Assembly: GCA_004762155.1 (NCBI GenBank)
Contig: SIHP01000002.1
Span: 124,001-188,000, forward strand
Length of the DNA: 64,000 nucleotides
From: Flavobacteriaceae bacterium
Lineage (GTDB): Bacteria > Bacteroidota > Bacteroidia > Flavobacteriales > Flavobacteriaceae
Direction of reading: 5' to 3'
Below, one piece after another: positions 33,784 through 42,383 of this stretch. The notes under the pieces are model-generated. The model had not been told where the DNA came from and did not search any database. It was given only the letters and a program-made list of their open reading frames with translations. The translations under genes were made by a program, and so were the position numbers. Every line of letters begins with the position of its first letter. Positions within the stretch are counted from its first letter, which is position 1.

Positions 33784-34245
33784 ATGGAAAACTTGGACGA
33801 TATTGATATTACCATTCTTAGAATTTTACAAAACGATTCAAAAAAGACGGCTAAAGAAATTGCTAAAACATTAAACCTAACTCCTTCTCCTGTATATGAA
33901 CGCATACGAAGACTTGAAAATCAGGGTTTTATAAAAAAATACGTTGCAATTTTAGATAAAAAGCGAATAGACAGATCTGTTACTACTATTTGCCAAGTAT
34001 CTATGCGTTATCATAATGAAGCTTTTATTGAAAAATTTGAAGAACAAATTCAAAATTTAAAAGAAGTACAAGAATGTTATCATATGGCTGGACAAGTAGA
34101 TTTTATTTTAAAAATAAACACGAAAGATTTAGAAAGTTATCATAATTTTATAAAATACAAACTTTCTAAAATAGAAAATATTGGTGTATTAAACAGTACG
34201 TTTGTTCTAAAGGATATTAAACATACTTCCGAATTTTATATTTAA
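33784..34245 (+). CDS. Lrp/AsnC-family transcriptional regulator
   Basis: The 153-residue protein has the standard layout: an N-terminal winged helix-turn-helix (DIDITILRILQNDSKKTAKE, NLTPSPVYERIRRLENQGFIKKY) and a C-terminal RAM ligand-binding domain (VQECYHMAGQVDFILKI). It is transcribed divergently from tdh-kbl across a 164-base gap. The most natural inference is control of threonine catabolism by an amino acid effector. No clear operator palindrome stood out to me in the AT-rich gap. Confidence 0.92.
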   Translation: MENLDDIDITILRILQNDSKKTAKEIAKTLNLTPSPVYERIRRLENQGFIKKYVAILDKKRIDRSVTTICQVSMRYHNEAFIEKFEEQIQNLKEVQECYHMAGQVDFILKINTKDLESYHNFIKYKLSKIENIGVLNSTFVLKDIKHTSEFYI

Positions 34246-34255
34246 ATGTTATTTT

Positions 34256-34609
34256 ATGAAAAAATTCTCTACTAGATATAATAACGAAAAATGCGAGATT
34301 AATTATACAGAAAACGGAGAACTTGAAATCAAATTTGACCTTAAATTCTCTGACAAAAATAATGATGAAATTTCTGTGAAAGGAATCGCCTTGAATCCTG
34401 ACCCAGAAGGCTTTTCTTCATTTGAGGAATTTGACCCAAGTGGAGACTTCAACTCAATGGAAATGTTTATTTATAAAACTAAGAGTCTTTTAATCAAAAT
34501 TTTAATTCCTCTTGAAGAATTAGAAGATGAATATATCGGAATAACTATAGAAAGTGAAGAAGGAAAAAGTCTTTTTGACGGAATGTTAACAAAGGAAAAC
34601 GAATGTTAA
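34256..34609 (+). CDS. Hypothetical protein, 117 aa
   Basis: This is an unrecognised small acidic protein, soluble and probably beta-rich (CEINYTENGELEIKFDLKF, LLIKILIPLEELEDEYIGIT). It starts 10 bases after the Lrp gene and is followed after 33 bases by a DUF2314 protein gene. These three could be cotranscribed. The next gene's acidic, immunity-like composition suggests that the pair belong together, but no function can be given. Confidence 0.6.
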   Translation: MKKFSTRYNNEKCEINYTENGELEIKFDLKFSDKNNDEISVKGIALNPDPEGFSSFEEFDPSGDFNSMEMFIYKTKSLLIKILIPLEELEDEYIGITIESEEGKSLFDGMLTKENEC

Positions 34610-34642
34610 TAATATCTATAATTACAAAAACAATAAACTCTA

Positions 34643-35518
34643 ATGGGATTACTAAATAAATTATTCGGAAATAAAAAAAAAGTAAGAAAACGTAAAGGAA
34701 ATCCTGATGTTTACGATATGCCTAACGAAAATGAAAGAATGAATTGGGCTATGGAAAAATCAAGACTAACTTTACATTACTTTAAAGAATGTGTAAAAAC
34801 CCCAAAAGATGGCCAGCAATATTTTTCTATTAAAGCTAGAATAGAAGATAACGAGAAAACCGAACATATATGGCTTATGGAACCTGATTTTGACAATGAA
34901 AGTAATATTTACGGAATTGTTGGTAACGAACCTATTGATGTAAAAAACGTAACTATTGACGAAAAAATAGGGATCTCTTTTGACTATGTTTCTGACTGGA
35001 TGATTATTGAAAATGGTAGACTTATTGGCGGATATACTATAAGAGCAATTAGAGATGTTTTAACAGGAAGTGAATTGGAAAATTTTGACAAAAATCTTGG
35101 TGGAATGTCTATTGATGAAGGTGAAGATTATTTTTTAGCCAACTTCGAAACTCCTGAAGGTGCAATACTATCACTTGAAGAAGCTTATGATAATGATGAC
35201 TTAGAAACCGCTATAAATTGTAAGGATTTTAATAAAGAAGCGGAGTTTATGTTGAAAAAAACAGTTCAAATTGAAATTGACAAAGAATTAATAAACAAAA
35301 CAGCTGAAGTCTTGAAACTTTCCTTTATGCAAAACATGAATGAACATGGAATGCCTAAATTTAAAGGCATCAAAAGAGCTTTTAAAAGACAAAAAATTTC
35401 AGATGAGCATTATATTATAACTGAAACCTGCTATTATCCAGATGGAGGAAAATCTTCTGAAAGACATAACACATTTAAAATTGAAAATGAATGGAAAGTA
35501 TTAGGTCTTGTAGAATAA
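34643..35518 (+). CDS. DUF2314-domain protein
   Basis: The 291-residue protein has a basic N-terminus (LFGNKKKVRKRKGN), then a DUF2314 domain at about 30-135: MNWAMEKSRLTLHYF, FSIKARIEDNEKTEHIWL, YGIVGNEP, DWMIIENGRLIGGYTIRAIRD (broken here by a glycine pair). The C-terminal half, from about 165, is a second domain with an acidic helix and a beta sheet (HYIITETCYYPDGG, ENEWKVLGLVE) that I do not recognise. DUF2314 proteins often sit near polymorphic toxin or phage-related loci. No toxin is visible here and the role is open. Confidence 0.75.
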   Translation: MGLLNKLFGNKKKVRKRKGNPDVYDMPNENERMNWAMEKSRLTLHYFKECVKTPKDGQQYFSIKARIEDNEKTEHIWLMEPDFDNESNIYGIVGNEPIDVKNVTIDEKIGISFDYVSDWMIIENGRLIGGYTIRAIRDVLTGSELENFDKNLGGMSIDEGEDYFLANFETPEGAILSLEEAYDNDDLETAINCKDFNKEAEFMLKKTVQIEIDKELINKTAEVLKLSFMQNMNEHGMPKFKGIKRAFKRQKISDEHYIITETCYYPDGGKSSERHNTFKIENEWKVLGLVE

Positions 35519-35611
35519 ATCCTCTTTTAAAATGCTAAGCATTAGCCTTTTTTAACTGCTACATTTCATGCACAAACCTCAACCAATTAAAAAAACAAAA
35601 AAGCATTCACC

Positions 35612-36334
35612 TTGCAAGTAGAAATAAAAAAACCAAGAATCAAATGTTACAAATGTATGAGGCCTTCAAGCACATGTATTTGTAAACAAATTACTCCATT
35701 AGAGACTAAAACACGTTTTATTATTCTTATGCATCCGAAAGAGTACAAAAAAGAAAGAAACGGAACGGGATATATGACGAATCTTCAACTTGAAAATTCA
35801 GAAATTATAGTTGGTGTAGATTTTACCAAGAATAACCGTGTAAATGAAATACTAACTAAAGAAAATAGTTCTTCTTTCTTACTTTATCCAGGAAAAGATA
35901 ATTTCAATTTATCGTTAAGAAAAAAATCTGAAATAAATTCTTTTTTGGGAAATACTCCTCATATTTTTATTCTTGATGGCACTTGGCCTTGCGCCCGTAA
36001 AATGCTTAAACTAAGTAAAAACTTACAAAAGCTAAAAAGAGTAAGCTTTGACAATACAATAAAATCAAAATTTATAATAAAGCAGCAACCAGAATCTCTT
36101 TGTCTTAGTACTATTGAGTCAGTTTATACTGTTTTAAATTTGCTTAAAAAAGGAGGTATAGAACAATGCGACACAAAGGACTTTCTTACTCCTTTTGAAA
36201 AAATGATTGAGTATCAACTCGAATATATTCTTAACCCAAATAGCAAAAACTTTTGTTCAACCGCAAACATGGAAGTTCTTCCTAAAAACATGTATAAAAA
36301 TACAGAAAGGAATATTATTTTTGAACAAGAATAG
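35612..36334 (+). CDS. DTW-domain tRNA-uridine aminocarboxypropyltransferase
   Basis: The 240-residue protein starts at TTG. It has the zinc-type N-terminal motif CYKCMRPSSTCIC and the defining DTW-family signature LDGTWPCARKML near residues 120-131. Family members (TapT/YfiP) transfer the 3-amino-3-carboxypropyl group of SAM to uridine 47 of tRNA (acp3U). HPKEYKKERNGTGY and the PESLCLSTIESV segment are also conserved in the family. It is monocistronic, with a gene remnant on the opposite strand downstream. Confidence 0.85.
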   Translation: MQVEIKKPRIKCYKCMRPSSTCICKQITPLETKTRFIILMHPKEYKKERNGTGYMTNLQLENSEIIVGVDFTKNNRVNEILTKENSSSFLLYPGKDNFNLSLRKKSEINSFLGNTPHIFILDGTWPCARKMLKLSKNLQKLKRVSFDNTIKSKFIIKQQPESLCLSTIESVYTVLNLLKKGGIEQCDTKDFLTPFEKMIEYQLEYILNPNSKNFCSTANMEVLPKNMYKNTERNIIFEQE

Positions 36335-36410
36335 TTGTGATTGCTAAATATTAGAACTAATTACTAAAAACAAAAAATATCTAATTTATTGCTTTAATTC
36401 ATTGGCTTTT

Positions 36411-36625
36411 CTAATTAGCAACGATGACCCATTTTCTTAAATTTTCTTCGGTTTCAGATGAAAGTTCCAAAGTTAGAGAACGAGACATATAAATACCAGC
36501 TACGGCGCTTGTATCTCCTGCTGCAAGACAAAGGTTAGTATTTCACTCTAGATTAAATTCACCACTCTCTTCATTATAAATAAACCTCTGATTAGCTGAT
36601 TCTGTATTACTTTCAACAATGTTTG
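36411..36625 (-). pseudogene. Remnant of a ricin-B-like (beta-trefoil) lectin domain
   Basis: On the minus strand the frame reads SANQRFIYNEESGEFNLE, a TGA stop, then NTNLCLAAGDTSAVAGI, then SRSLTLELSSETEENLRKWVI and a stop. The NQ-F, LCL and final W positions fit a ricin-type trefoil repeat, with the TGA most likely replacing a tryptophan TGG. No start or further repeats remain, so this is the decayed end of a larger, probably secreted, carbohydrate-binding protein. The rest of the 355-base gap shows nothing further. Confidence 0.55.
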
Positions 36626-36689
36626 ATCAACAGTTCTAAATTAGGGAAGCCTACACATAGAACTTTTGAATTAAGTATTAAAACCCATA

Positions 36690-37250
36690 TTATTCATAAC
36701 TTTTATTGGTGACTTGCATTTTTATCAGATTATTAAATGACTTAACAAACTCTAATAATTCAGTTTCAGTTCTTTTATTAATAATTTTTCCATTTTTATC
36801 AATTTTTCCTTTTATTCCTTGAATTAATAACACTGTCTCGTCTATATATTTTGTTTGAACAGTTTCCATAATTAATTTTAATTCTTCGTGTCCTTTTATT
36901 CCATTTGCTGAAGCTGTAATAAGTCCAATTGGTTTCTCAGAGAAAACGGTTGTTGATACACACCATTCAATCATATTCTTTAAACCACTTGGAATGCTAA
37001 ATATATATTCAGGCGTACAAATAATAATTCCGTCAGCACTCGCAATTCTATTTCGTAAATCTATAATTTTTTCAGGTACATTTTTGTCCGTCAATTCAGT
37101 TCTAAAATGTGGCAGTTCTGATAAATTATCTATTATTTCTAAATTGAATTCAGAGCTTCCAAATTGTGATATCTTTTTAAGAATTGACAAATTTGTTGAA
37201 TTCTGGCTCGCGCTTCCACAAATCCCGATTATATTTTTAATTTCTGACAT
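36690..37250 (-). CDS. NADPH-dependent FMN reductase family protein
   Basis: The 186-residue flavodoxin-fold protein has the FMN-phosphate loop GSASQNSTNLSIL near residues 12-24 and CTPEYIFSIPSGLKNMIEW, the hallmark of this reductase group, near residues 79-97. It probably reduces quinones, azo compounds or other electrophiles with NADPH via FMN. It lies just downstream of a TetR regulator gene on the same strand (123-base gap). That suggests induction by a small toxic molecule. Confidence 0.9.
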   Translation of the reverse strand: MSEIKNIIGICGSASQNSTNLSILKKISQFGSSEFNLEIIDNLSELPHFRTELTDKNVPEKIIDLRNRIASADGIIICTPEYIFSIPSGLKNMIEWCVSTTVFSEKPIGLITASANGIKGHEELKLIMETVQTKYIDETVLLIQGIKGKIDKNGKIINKRTETELLEFVKSFNNLIKMQVTNKSYE

Positions 37251-37373
37251 TTAAATTATGTTCATTTTTCACATTAAAATCAATAATTTTATTAGAACAA
37301 ATAAGGAATTAATTCAGAATGAGATTTTTTTACTAAAAAAAGGAGCTTACAAAATACCTTTGCAAATAATTGG

Positions 37374-37955
37374 TTAAACCAACAAAGACAATCCTATATT
37401 AACCGAATTTGTTAGTTCTTGTTTGTTAAGGTTAATTTTAGAAACAACTACAATACCGTTATAAATTATATATAAAAACGATGCTAATGATTTTAAATCA
37501 CTTGCTTCTTTTAGTTGTCCTAATTTTTGCCCTTTTTTCAAATATTCATAAAATAAACTTTCTAAATCTCGCCTGTTATTTGATAACACTTCTAAACAAC
37601 TTGAATCATTAGGTATAAGTTCAGTAGCATTGTTCACCGCAAAACAACCTTTTCTATCTTTATCTGATACAGCTTCATTAATCGCATTATTAAAAAGATT
37701 AGTAAAACCTTCTTTAACATTGGATTCATTATTAAAAAGCTGCGAAATTTTATCAATACTTTGCTTACGGTAAAGTTCAAAAGACTTTTTAAAAAGTTTT
37801 TCCTTATCTCCAAAAGTATCATATAAGCTTGCCCTATTTATACCTAAATGGGCAACCAAATCTTGAACAGAAGTTGCTGAATAGCCTTGTTTCCAAAACA
37901 AGTTCATTGCTTTAATTAATACTTCTTTTTCATCAAATAGTTTTACTCTTGGCAT
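37374..37955 (-). CDS. TetR-family transcriptional regulator
   Basis: I chose the ATG at 37955 (MPRVKLFDEKEVL), giving 193 residues. An upstream in-frame ATG at 37991 would add 12 hydrophobic residues and would place coding sequence across the operator. The helix-turn-helix is clear: QGYSATSVQDLVAHLGINRA followed by SLYDTFGDKEKLF. The C-terminal part is the effector-binding helical domain. The perfect palindrome just upstream is a likely autoregulatory operator. The FMN reductase gene downstream is the probable target. Confidence 0.9.
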   Translation of the reverse strand: MPRVKLFDEKEVLIKAMNLFWKQGYSATSVQDLVAHLGINRASLYDTFGDKEKLFKKSFELYRKQSIDKISQLFNNESNVKEGFTNLFNNAINEAVSDKDRKGCFAVNNATELIPNDSSCLEVLSNNRRDLESLFYEYLKKGQKLGQLKEASDLKSLASFLYIIYNGIVVVSKINLNKQELTNSVNIGLSLLV

Positions 37956-37964
37956 AATAAAAAA

Positions 37965-37992
37965 TGTGAAAACGCAAAAATACGTTTTCACA
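37965..37992. promoter_or_regulatory. Probable TetR operator
   Basis: TGTGAAAACG (37965-37974) and CGTTTTCACA (37983-37992) are perfect inverted repeats separated by 8 bases. They begin 9 bases before the start of the TetR gene, the usual place and shape for a TetR operator. Confidence 0.72.
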
Positions 37993-38003
37993 AAAATATA
38001 TTA

Positions 38004-38021
38004 TTGGAATTTTCATTCCAA
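38004..38021. promoter_or_regulatory. Second palindrome upstream of the TetR gene
   Basis: TTGGAAT and ATTCCAA surround TTTC. It may be a further operator or part of the promoter of the TetR gene. Confidence 0.5.
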
Positions 38022-38036
38022 ATATTTAAACAAAAA

Positions 38037-38139
38037 TTATCCTACTAATACTGGATTAATATTAAGTCCACCATCAACATTATACTCAGAACTTGTAATA
38101 AAAGAGGCTTTATCAGAAGCAAGGTGAGAAATACTAATA
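38037..38139 (-). pseudogene. C-terminal remnant of a short-chain dehydrogenase
   Basis: The minus strand reads HLASDKASFITSSEYNVDGG followed by LNINPVLVG and a stop. That is the standard end of a classical SDR (LASD-AS-ITG--Y-VDGG). Nothing upstream continues the frame. SDR genes are common partners of TetR regulators such as the adjacent one, so an SDR target gene has probably been lost here. Confidence 0.72.
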
Positions 38140-38257
38140 ATTAAAATAACTTATATATAATTAGTTACTACTCTTTTTGATAACAATAATTCTAAAACTT
38201 TTTGTATTTATCTCTATTAAAAAGATCTTTTTTATAAAACAATAGCCTTACTTACGA

Positions 38258-38342
38258 GTATCCGTAAGATTCTTGTTTTTTGTTTATGTAGTTTTAACAA
38301 CTTATAAATATATGCCTGTGTTTTGAGGTGTATAAACAAGTT
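38258..38342 (+). repeat. Shared upstream element, copy B (before PD-(D/E)XK nuclease)
   Basis: This is the second copy of the element at 23416-23508: GTATCCGTAAG, then TTTTTTGTTTATGTAG, AAATATATGCCTG and TATAAACAAGTT. Here CCTGTG and GAGGTG can pair before the last block. It ends 41 bases before the nuclease gene. Confidence 0.75.
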
Positions 38343-38383
38343 AGTAATAAGCATACAAAAGCTATAAAAACTAAAAGAAAAAT

Positions 38384-40231
38384 ATGAAACTAACTAAAAT
38401 ATTAGACAAATTAGGCTCTTTAGAAAAAAACTCATTTATAAAAATAATAGACAATATAATTTCTAACAATTCTAAAAACTCGAAAGAAATTGACAAAATT
38501 CTAAACAGTGCAGACAAAGGGCTAAAATCTATAGACAGTCAAAACATTTCAAAAATATTTTCTCTTACACAATTAGAGTTTTTAAATTATTTGAAATCTG
38601 AATTTCAAGACACCTCTTCTCAATTAGACATATTAGTTGATATAATAATCCGTGATGGAAACTGTATAATGAGACAAGATTGGTTTTCTAGACTTTATGA
38701 TAATGAACTTAATCATTTAATTTCAAAATTAAAAAACTTAAAGTCAGATTTAGAAATCGAAAAAACAGAACTTTCTAATAATAGGAAAAGAGATTATAAA
38801 ATTTACAAATCATGTTTAGAAACAGCTTATAATAATGATTTATCTAATAATAGAGAAGCTAAAGTAACATTAGACGAACTTTCTATTCTTATTAGGCTTG
38901 CTAAAGAATTAGGCTTATCACAAGAAGAAACTAAACTTATAAACTATTCTATTCTTCCAATAAAAAAAGGAGAAATTTTAAGTATAATAAACAGCTTAAA
39001 AAACATTGGGGTTCTTTTTTATTCTAAAAAAGAGAATACGATTTATGTAGCTGATGAAATGGTAAGGCTTTTAAGAGAATTAAGAGAAAAGGAAGTCGCT
39101 GATAAATTTTTGAGAAGAACTTTAAAAATCATGAGACAACCTACTATAAATCAAGTTGCTAAAATCCATAATATTGACAGAAAACTAAGTCAACCAGAAA
39201 AAATTGAAGAAATAATTAAAGAAGGTGTTTCTTTTAAAAGCATTCTTGAGTTTGACATTTATAAAGAAGGAATCACATTGACAGAAAAGAAAAAACAGCT
39301 TTCCGAGTTATGTGAAAAAGGTTTAAACATCAGTTCTTTAAAAGGCAGTACATTAGATGATAAAATTAGTAGCTTAATTAATCATTTTGAAACAATTGAA
39401 AAAGATGAAAAAGTTGGGATTTCTTTAGATGGTTATGAAAAAATGATTACAGAATTAAATGAATCATTACCTAAACTTAATAAACAATTAAAAAATCAAT
39501 TTGAACTTCAAGACGAATCTGTTTTAAATGCTAATTTTCTTTTAGACTACAATATAAAACCGAGAGATATTCTTGATTTAATTGCTAAAGAAGATTTAAT
39601 AAAGTTTATCAAAGAATACAAAATTAAACAAAGAGGTGATTATATTCTTAATATTCTAGACAATTACAAAGATACAGATAATCTATACCTAGAAAATTAT
39701 GAAAATGTAGCTTATAGAAAACTAAATGAGCTAAAAGACAATGGAATTATAGTAAAAGAAAGTGAATTAGGTCTGAAGTTTGAGGAATTAACAAGAATCA
39801 TATTCACACAACTTGGTTTTAATGTTGACGAATCTTTTAAAAAATCTATTAACACATCAAAAGACCAAATAGACATTCTTTTAAATGTTGGAGATAAAGA
39901 AATAATAATCATTGAATGTAAAACTAGTAAAGAAAAGGGTTACAATAAATTTAGTGCTGTTTCAAGACAACTTAAAGCTTATCAAAAACTTGCAGAAAAA
40001 AATGGATTAAGAGTTGTTAAAACATTATTAGTTGCTCCTGAATTTAGTGATGATTTTATATCAGATTGTGGAATGGATATGGAAATGAATATTTCCCTTA
40101 TAAATGCATCTTCTTTGATGAGAATTTTTGATGAATTTAAATCATCTAAACATACTCATTTACCTTATGTTTTATTTAGAGATATTGTAATAAATGAGGA
40201 AAGAATAATTAAAGCATTGAAAAAAAATTAA
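38384..40231 (+). CDS. Large protein with C-terminal PD-(D/E)XK (Mrr-like) nuclease domain
   Basis: The 615-residue protein is largely helical in the first 460 residues, with coiled-coil-like stretches (LISKLKNLKSDLEIEKTELS). The C-terminal region from about residue 460 has LKFEELTRIIFTQLGFNVDE, then DQIDILLNVG and IIIIECKTSKEKG. That places the metal-binding Asp near 497 and Glu511-x-Lys513, the Mrr/restriction-endonuclease-like PD-(D/E)XK pattern. The catalytic residues are intact. The N-terminal region resembles no domain I can name. A role in restriction of foreign DNA is plausible. No methyltransferase is adjacent, so it would be a type IV-like or stand-alone effector. Confidence 0.75.
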   Translation: MKLTKILDKLGSLEKNSFIKIIDNIISNNSKNSKEIDKILNSADKGLKSIDSQNISKIFSLTQLEFLNYLKSEFQDTSSQLDILVDIIIRDGNCIMRQDWFSRLYDNELNHLISKLKNLKSDLEIEKTELSNNRKRDYKIYKSCLETAYNNDLSNNREAKVTLDELSILIRLAKELGLSQEETKLINYSILPIKKGEILSIINSLKNIGVLFYSKKENTIYVADEMVRLLRELREKEVADKFLRRTLKIMRQPTINQVAKIHNIDRKLSQPEKIEEIIKEGVSFKSILEFDIYKEGITLTEKKKQLSELCEKGLNISSLKGSTLDDKISSLINHFETIEKDEKVGISLDGYEKMITELNESLPKLNKQLKNQFELQDESVLNANFLLDYNIKPRDILDLIAKEDLIKFIKEYKIKQRGDYILNILDNYKDTDNLYLENYENVAYRKLNELKDNGIIVKESELGLKFEELTRIIFTQLGFNVDESFKKSINTSKDQIDILLNVGDKEIIIIECKTSKEKGYNKFSAVSRQLKAYQKLAEKNGLRVVKTLLVAPEFSDDFISDCGMDMEMNISLINASSLMRIFDEFKSSKHTHLPYVLFRDIVINEERIIKALKKN

Positions 40232-40392
40232 ACTCTGACTAATAAAGAATAAAAAACATAGTGTTAGTTTTTACTTATTTGATAGAGGTTATCAAGCATT
40301 AGAAAAAAATATGATTAAATAACAAATATCACAACTGCAAATTTTTTATCAAAAGAATATTAAAAATTATACGTACACATCAAATAAATTGA

Positions 40393-40896
40393 ATGCATAC
40401 TTTTAAAAATTATAAAATACAAGCATTGTACAATTACCTAGTAAATGACTTTAATGAAAACGATTTTTTTTATGATCAGTCTTTTGTTTTAGATAATTTT
40501 GGATTATTGGTTAACAAGCTAAATGAAGCAGATTGGTTATATTTTGAAGCAAATATTAATTTATGGGACTCTGGAATACTTAATCGATTGGCAAGAGTAA
40601 TCGTTGAATACAACTCTATTGAATTTAATTATCAGGTAAAGAAAAAAATATATTGCTTGGCTTTTATTAATTGTTGGGATACAGAATCTCTTGATTTGTG
40701 TGATAATTTGCCAGCAGAATTGGGTCTTTATTTAGGTTTAGATGAAGATTTATTAAAAAGGATAATATTACGTTTAGAAGAATTATTAAACAATTATACA
40801 GTAGTTACTAGATTTAAAAGTGAAATAAAGATCATGAAGACACTAGAATTTGTGAAAGAAAAACTTAAATTAACAGCACTCCTAAAACAATATTGA
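40393..40896 (+). CDS. Hypothetical protein, 167 aa
   Basis: The small soluble, helix-rich protein is unrecognised. It is rich in Asn, Leu and aromatic residues (DFNENDFFYDQSFVLDNF, WLYFEANINLWDSGILNRLA). The acidic, aromatic composition is common among immunity proteins of polymorphic toxins, but no toxin lies nearby and I would not assign it. It starts 161 bases after the nuclease gene and could be cotranscribed with it. Confidence 0.55.
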   Translation: MHTFKNYKIQALYNYLVNDFNENDFFYDQSFVLDNFGLLVNKLNEADWLYFEANINLWDSGILNRLARVIVEYNSIEFNYQVKKKIYCLAFINCWDTESLDLCDNLPAELGLYLGLDEDLLKRIILRLEELLNNYTVVTRFKSEIKIMKTLEFVKEKLKLTALLKQY

Positions 40897-40946
40897 CAAA
40901 TACTTTACTAAGGAGTATTTATTAATTTTCGTCATTATAAAAAACT

Positions 40947-41430
40947 ATGTGTAAAAAGGATTTTAAAATACATTTTTGTACTTGTTCTAAAAAACAAGAA
41001 ATCAATACTGACTTTGCTGATGAAGTTGTTAGATTATATGAATCAAAAAAAATGGAATCGTATTAACTAAAAATGAATATCAAGAAACAAAAATAAGATG
41101 GTATTTACTAAGATATTTACACTCCAATAACACGTATATAGGCATGCCATATTCTTCTTCTAAATTATTAAATAACGGTTTAACAGCAGTTTCAGTTCTT
41201 AAACACCTTAACTCAAATTTGAACTTTGATTTTTATCAACCAAAAAAAACGATTTTTTGATGATTTTAATGGAATATAAACATCCTATAATTAGAAGGAA
41301 ACCCAGACCTCTTATTAATAATTTTATTTCTTTTATATTTAAAAAAGAATGGGTAATAAATGAAGGTTTTGAACATATTAATCATTCACATAAAGAAATA
41401 AAAGAAGGTGAAATTATCATTTCTGATTAA
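40947..41430 (+). pseudogene. Hypothetical gene interrupted by two frameshifts in A8 tracts
   Basis: A start at 40947 (MCKKDFKIHFCTCSKK) leads into a frame that stops soon after an A8 tract at 41045-41052. One additional A there opens a frame reading NGIVLTKNEYQETKIRWYLL and so on, to a second A8 tract at 41242-41249. One additional A there opens the frame NDFLMILMEYKHPII to a stop at 41430. The two corrections give a clean 161-residue protein. It could be a pseudogene, a phase-variable gene, a slippage-read gene, or a pair of sequencing errors. I do not recognise the family. Confidence 0.7.
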
Positions 41431-41499
41431 TTAAATGTAATCTAATCCTTCAAATACCGACTTAACTAACAATACAATTTTATATCGTATTTTAGTACT

Positions 41500-42381
41500 A
41501 TGGAAACCTACCTAGACATTATTACAAACTCGTATGCCAATTATTGGAATTACGTCAAACAATCGATGTTGTTTCAATTAAATTGGGAGAATTATTTTTA
41601 TGGTTTGATACTAATTTCTTTAGTAGTTTGGGGTTTAGAAATCTTATTTCCTTGGCGTAAAAACCAAGCTGTTTTTAGAAAGGATTTTTGGTTAGATACA
41701 TTTTATATGTTCTTCAATTTCTTCTTGTTAAATCTAATTGTATTAATTGCCTTATCCAACACAGCTGCTCAAGTTTTTAATGATCTTTTAGGTATTGTAA
41801 ACCTCAACATAACCGATTTACAAATTTTTAGTATTAATAACTTTCCTTATGGATTACGCTTATTGGTGTTTTTTGTTATTATAGATTTTGTGCAATGGTA
41901 CACACATACGCTTTTACATAAATACGAGTTCTTTTGGAACTTTCATAAAGTACATCATTCTACAAAAGAAATGGGGTTTGCAGCGCATTTACGTTACCAT
42001 TGGATGGAACCTGTAGTGTATAAATCTATGAAATATATTCCGTTGGCAATTATGGGCGGTTTTAATGCCCAAGATGTTGCTATTGTTCACTTTTTTAATA
42101 TTGTTATTGGTCATTTAAATCATGCAAACATAAATTGGGATTATGGCTTTTTAAAATATCTATTGAACAACCCGAAAATGCACATTTGGCATCATGCAAA
42201 AGAATTACCAGAAAACCAAAAAATGGGTGTTAATTTTGGAATTACACTTAGTATTTGGGATTATATTTTTAAAACCAATTATATACCTAAAGATGGTAGA
42301 GATATTGAAATTGGTTTTAATGGTGATGAAGATTTCCCGAAAGATTTTATTACTCAAGAATTATATCCTTTAAAAAAGTAA
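41500..42381 (+). CDS. Sterol desaturase / fatty acid hydroxylase family membrane protein
   Basis: The 293-residue membrane di-iron enzyme has the three histidine boxes HTLLH, HKVHH (with a further H in FAAHLRYHW) and HIWHH, plus HLNHAN. At least four hydrophobic spans are present in the first 190 residues. Family members hydroxylate or desaturate lipids using O2. In Flavobacteria the substrate could be a fatty acid, carotenoid or ornithine-type lipid, and I cannot choose. It converges with the ABC ATPase gene, with only 2 bases between the stop codons and no terminator hairpin. Confidence 0.88.
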   Translation: METYLDIITNSYANYWNYVKQSMLFQLNWENYFYGLILISLVVWGLEILFPWRKNQAVFRKDFWLDTFYMFFNFFLLNLIVLIALSNTAAQVFNDLLGIVNLNITDLQIFSINNFPYGLRLLVFFVIIDFVQWYTHTLLHKYEFFWNFHKVHHSTKEMGFAAHLRYHWMEPVVYKSMKYIPLAIMGGFNAQDVAIVHFFNIVIGHLNHANINWDYGFLKYLLNNPKMHIWHHAKELPENQKMGVNFGITLSIWDYIFKTNYIPKDGRDIEIGFNGDEDFPKDFITQELYPLKK

Positions 42382-42383
42382 GC

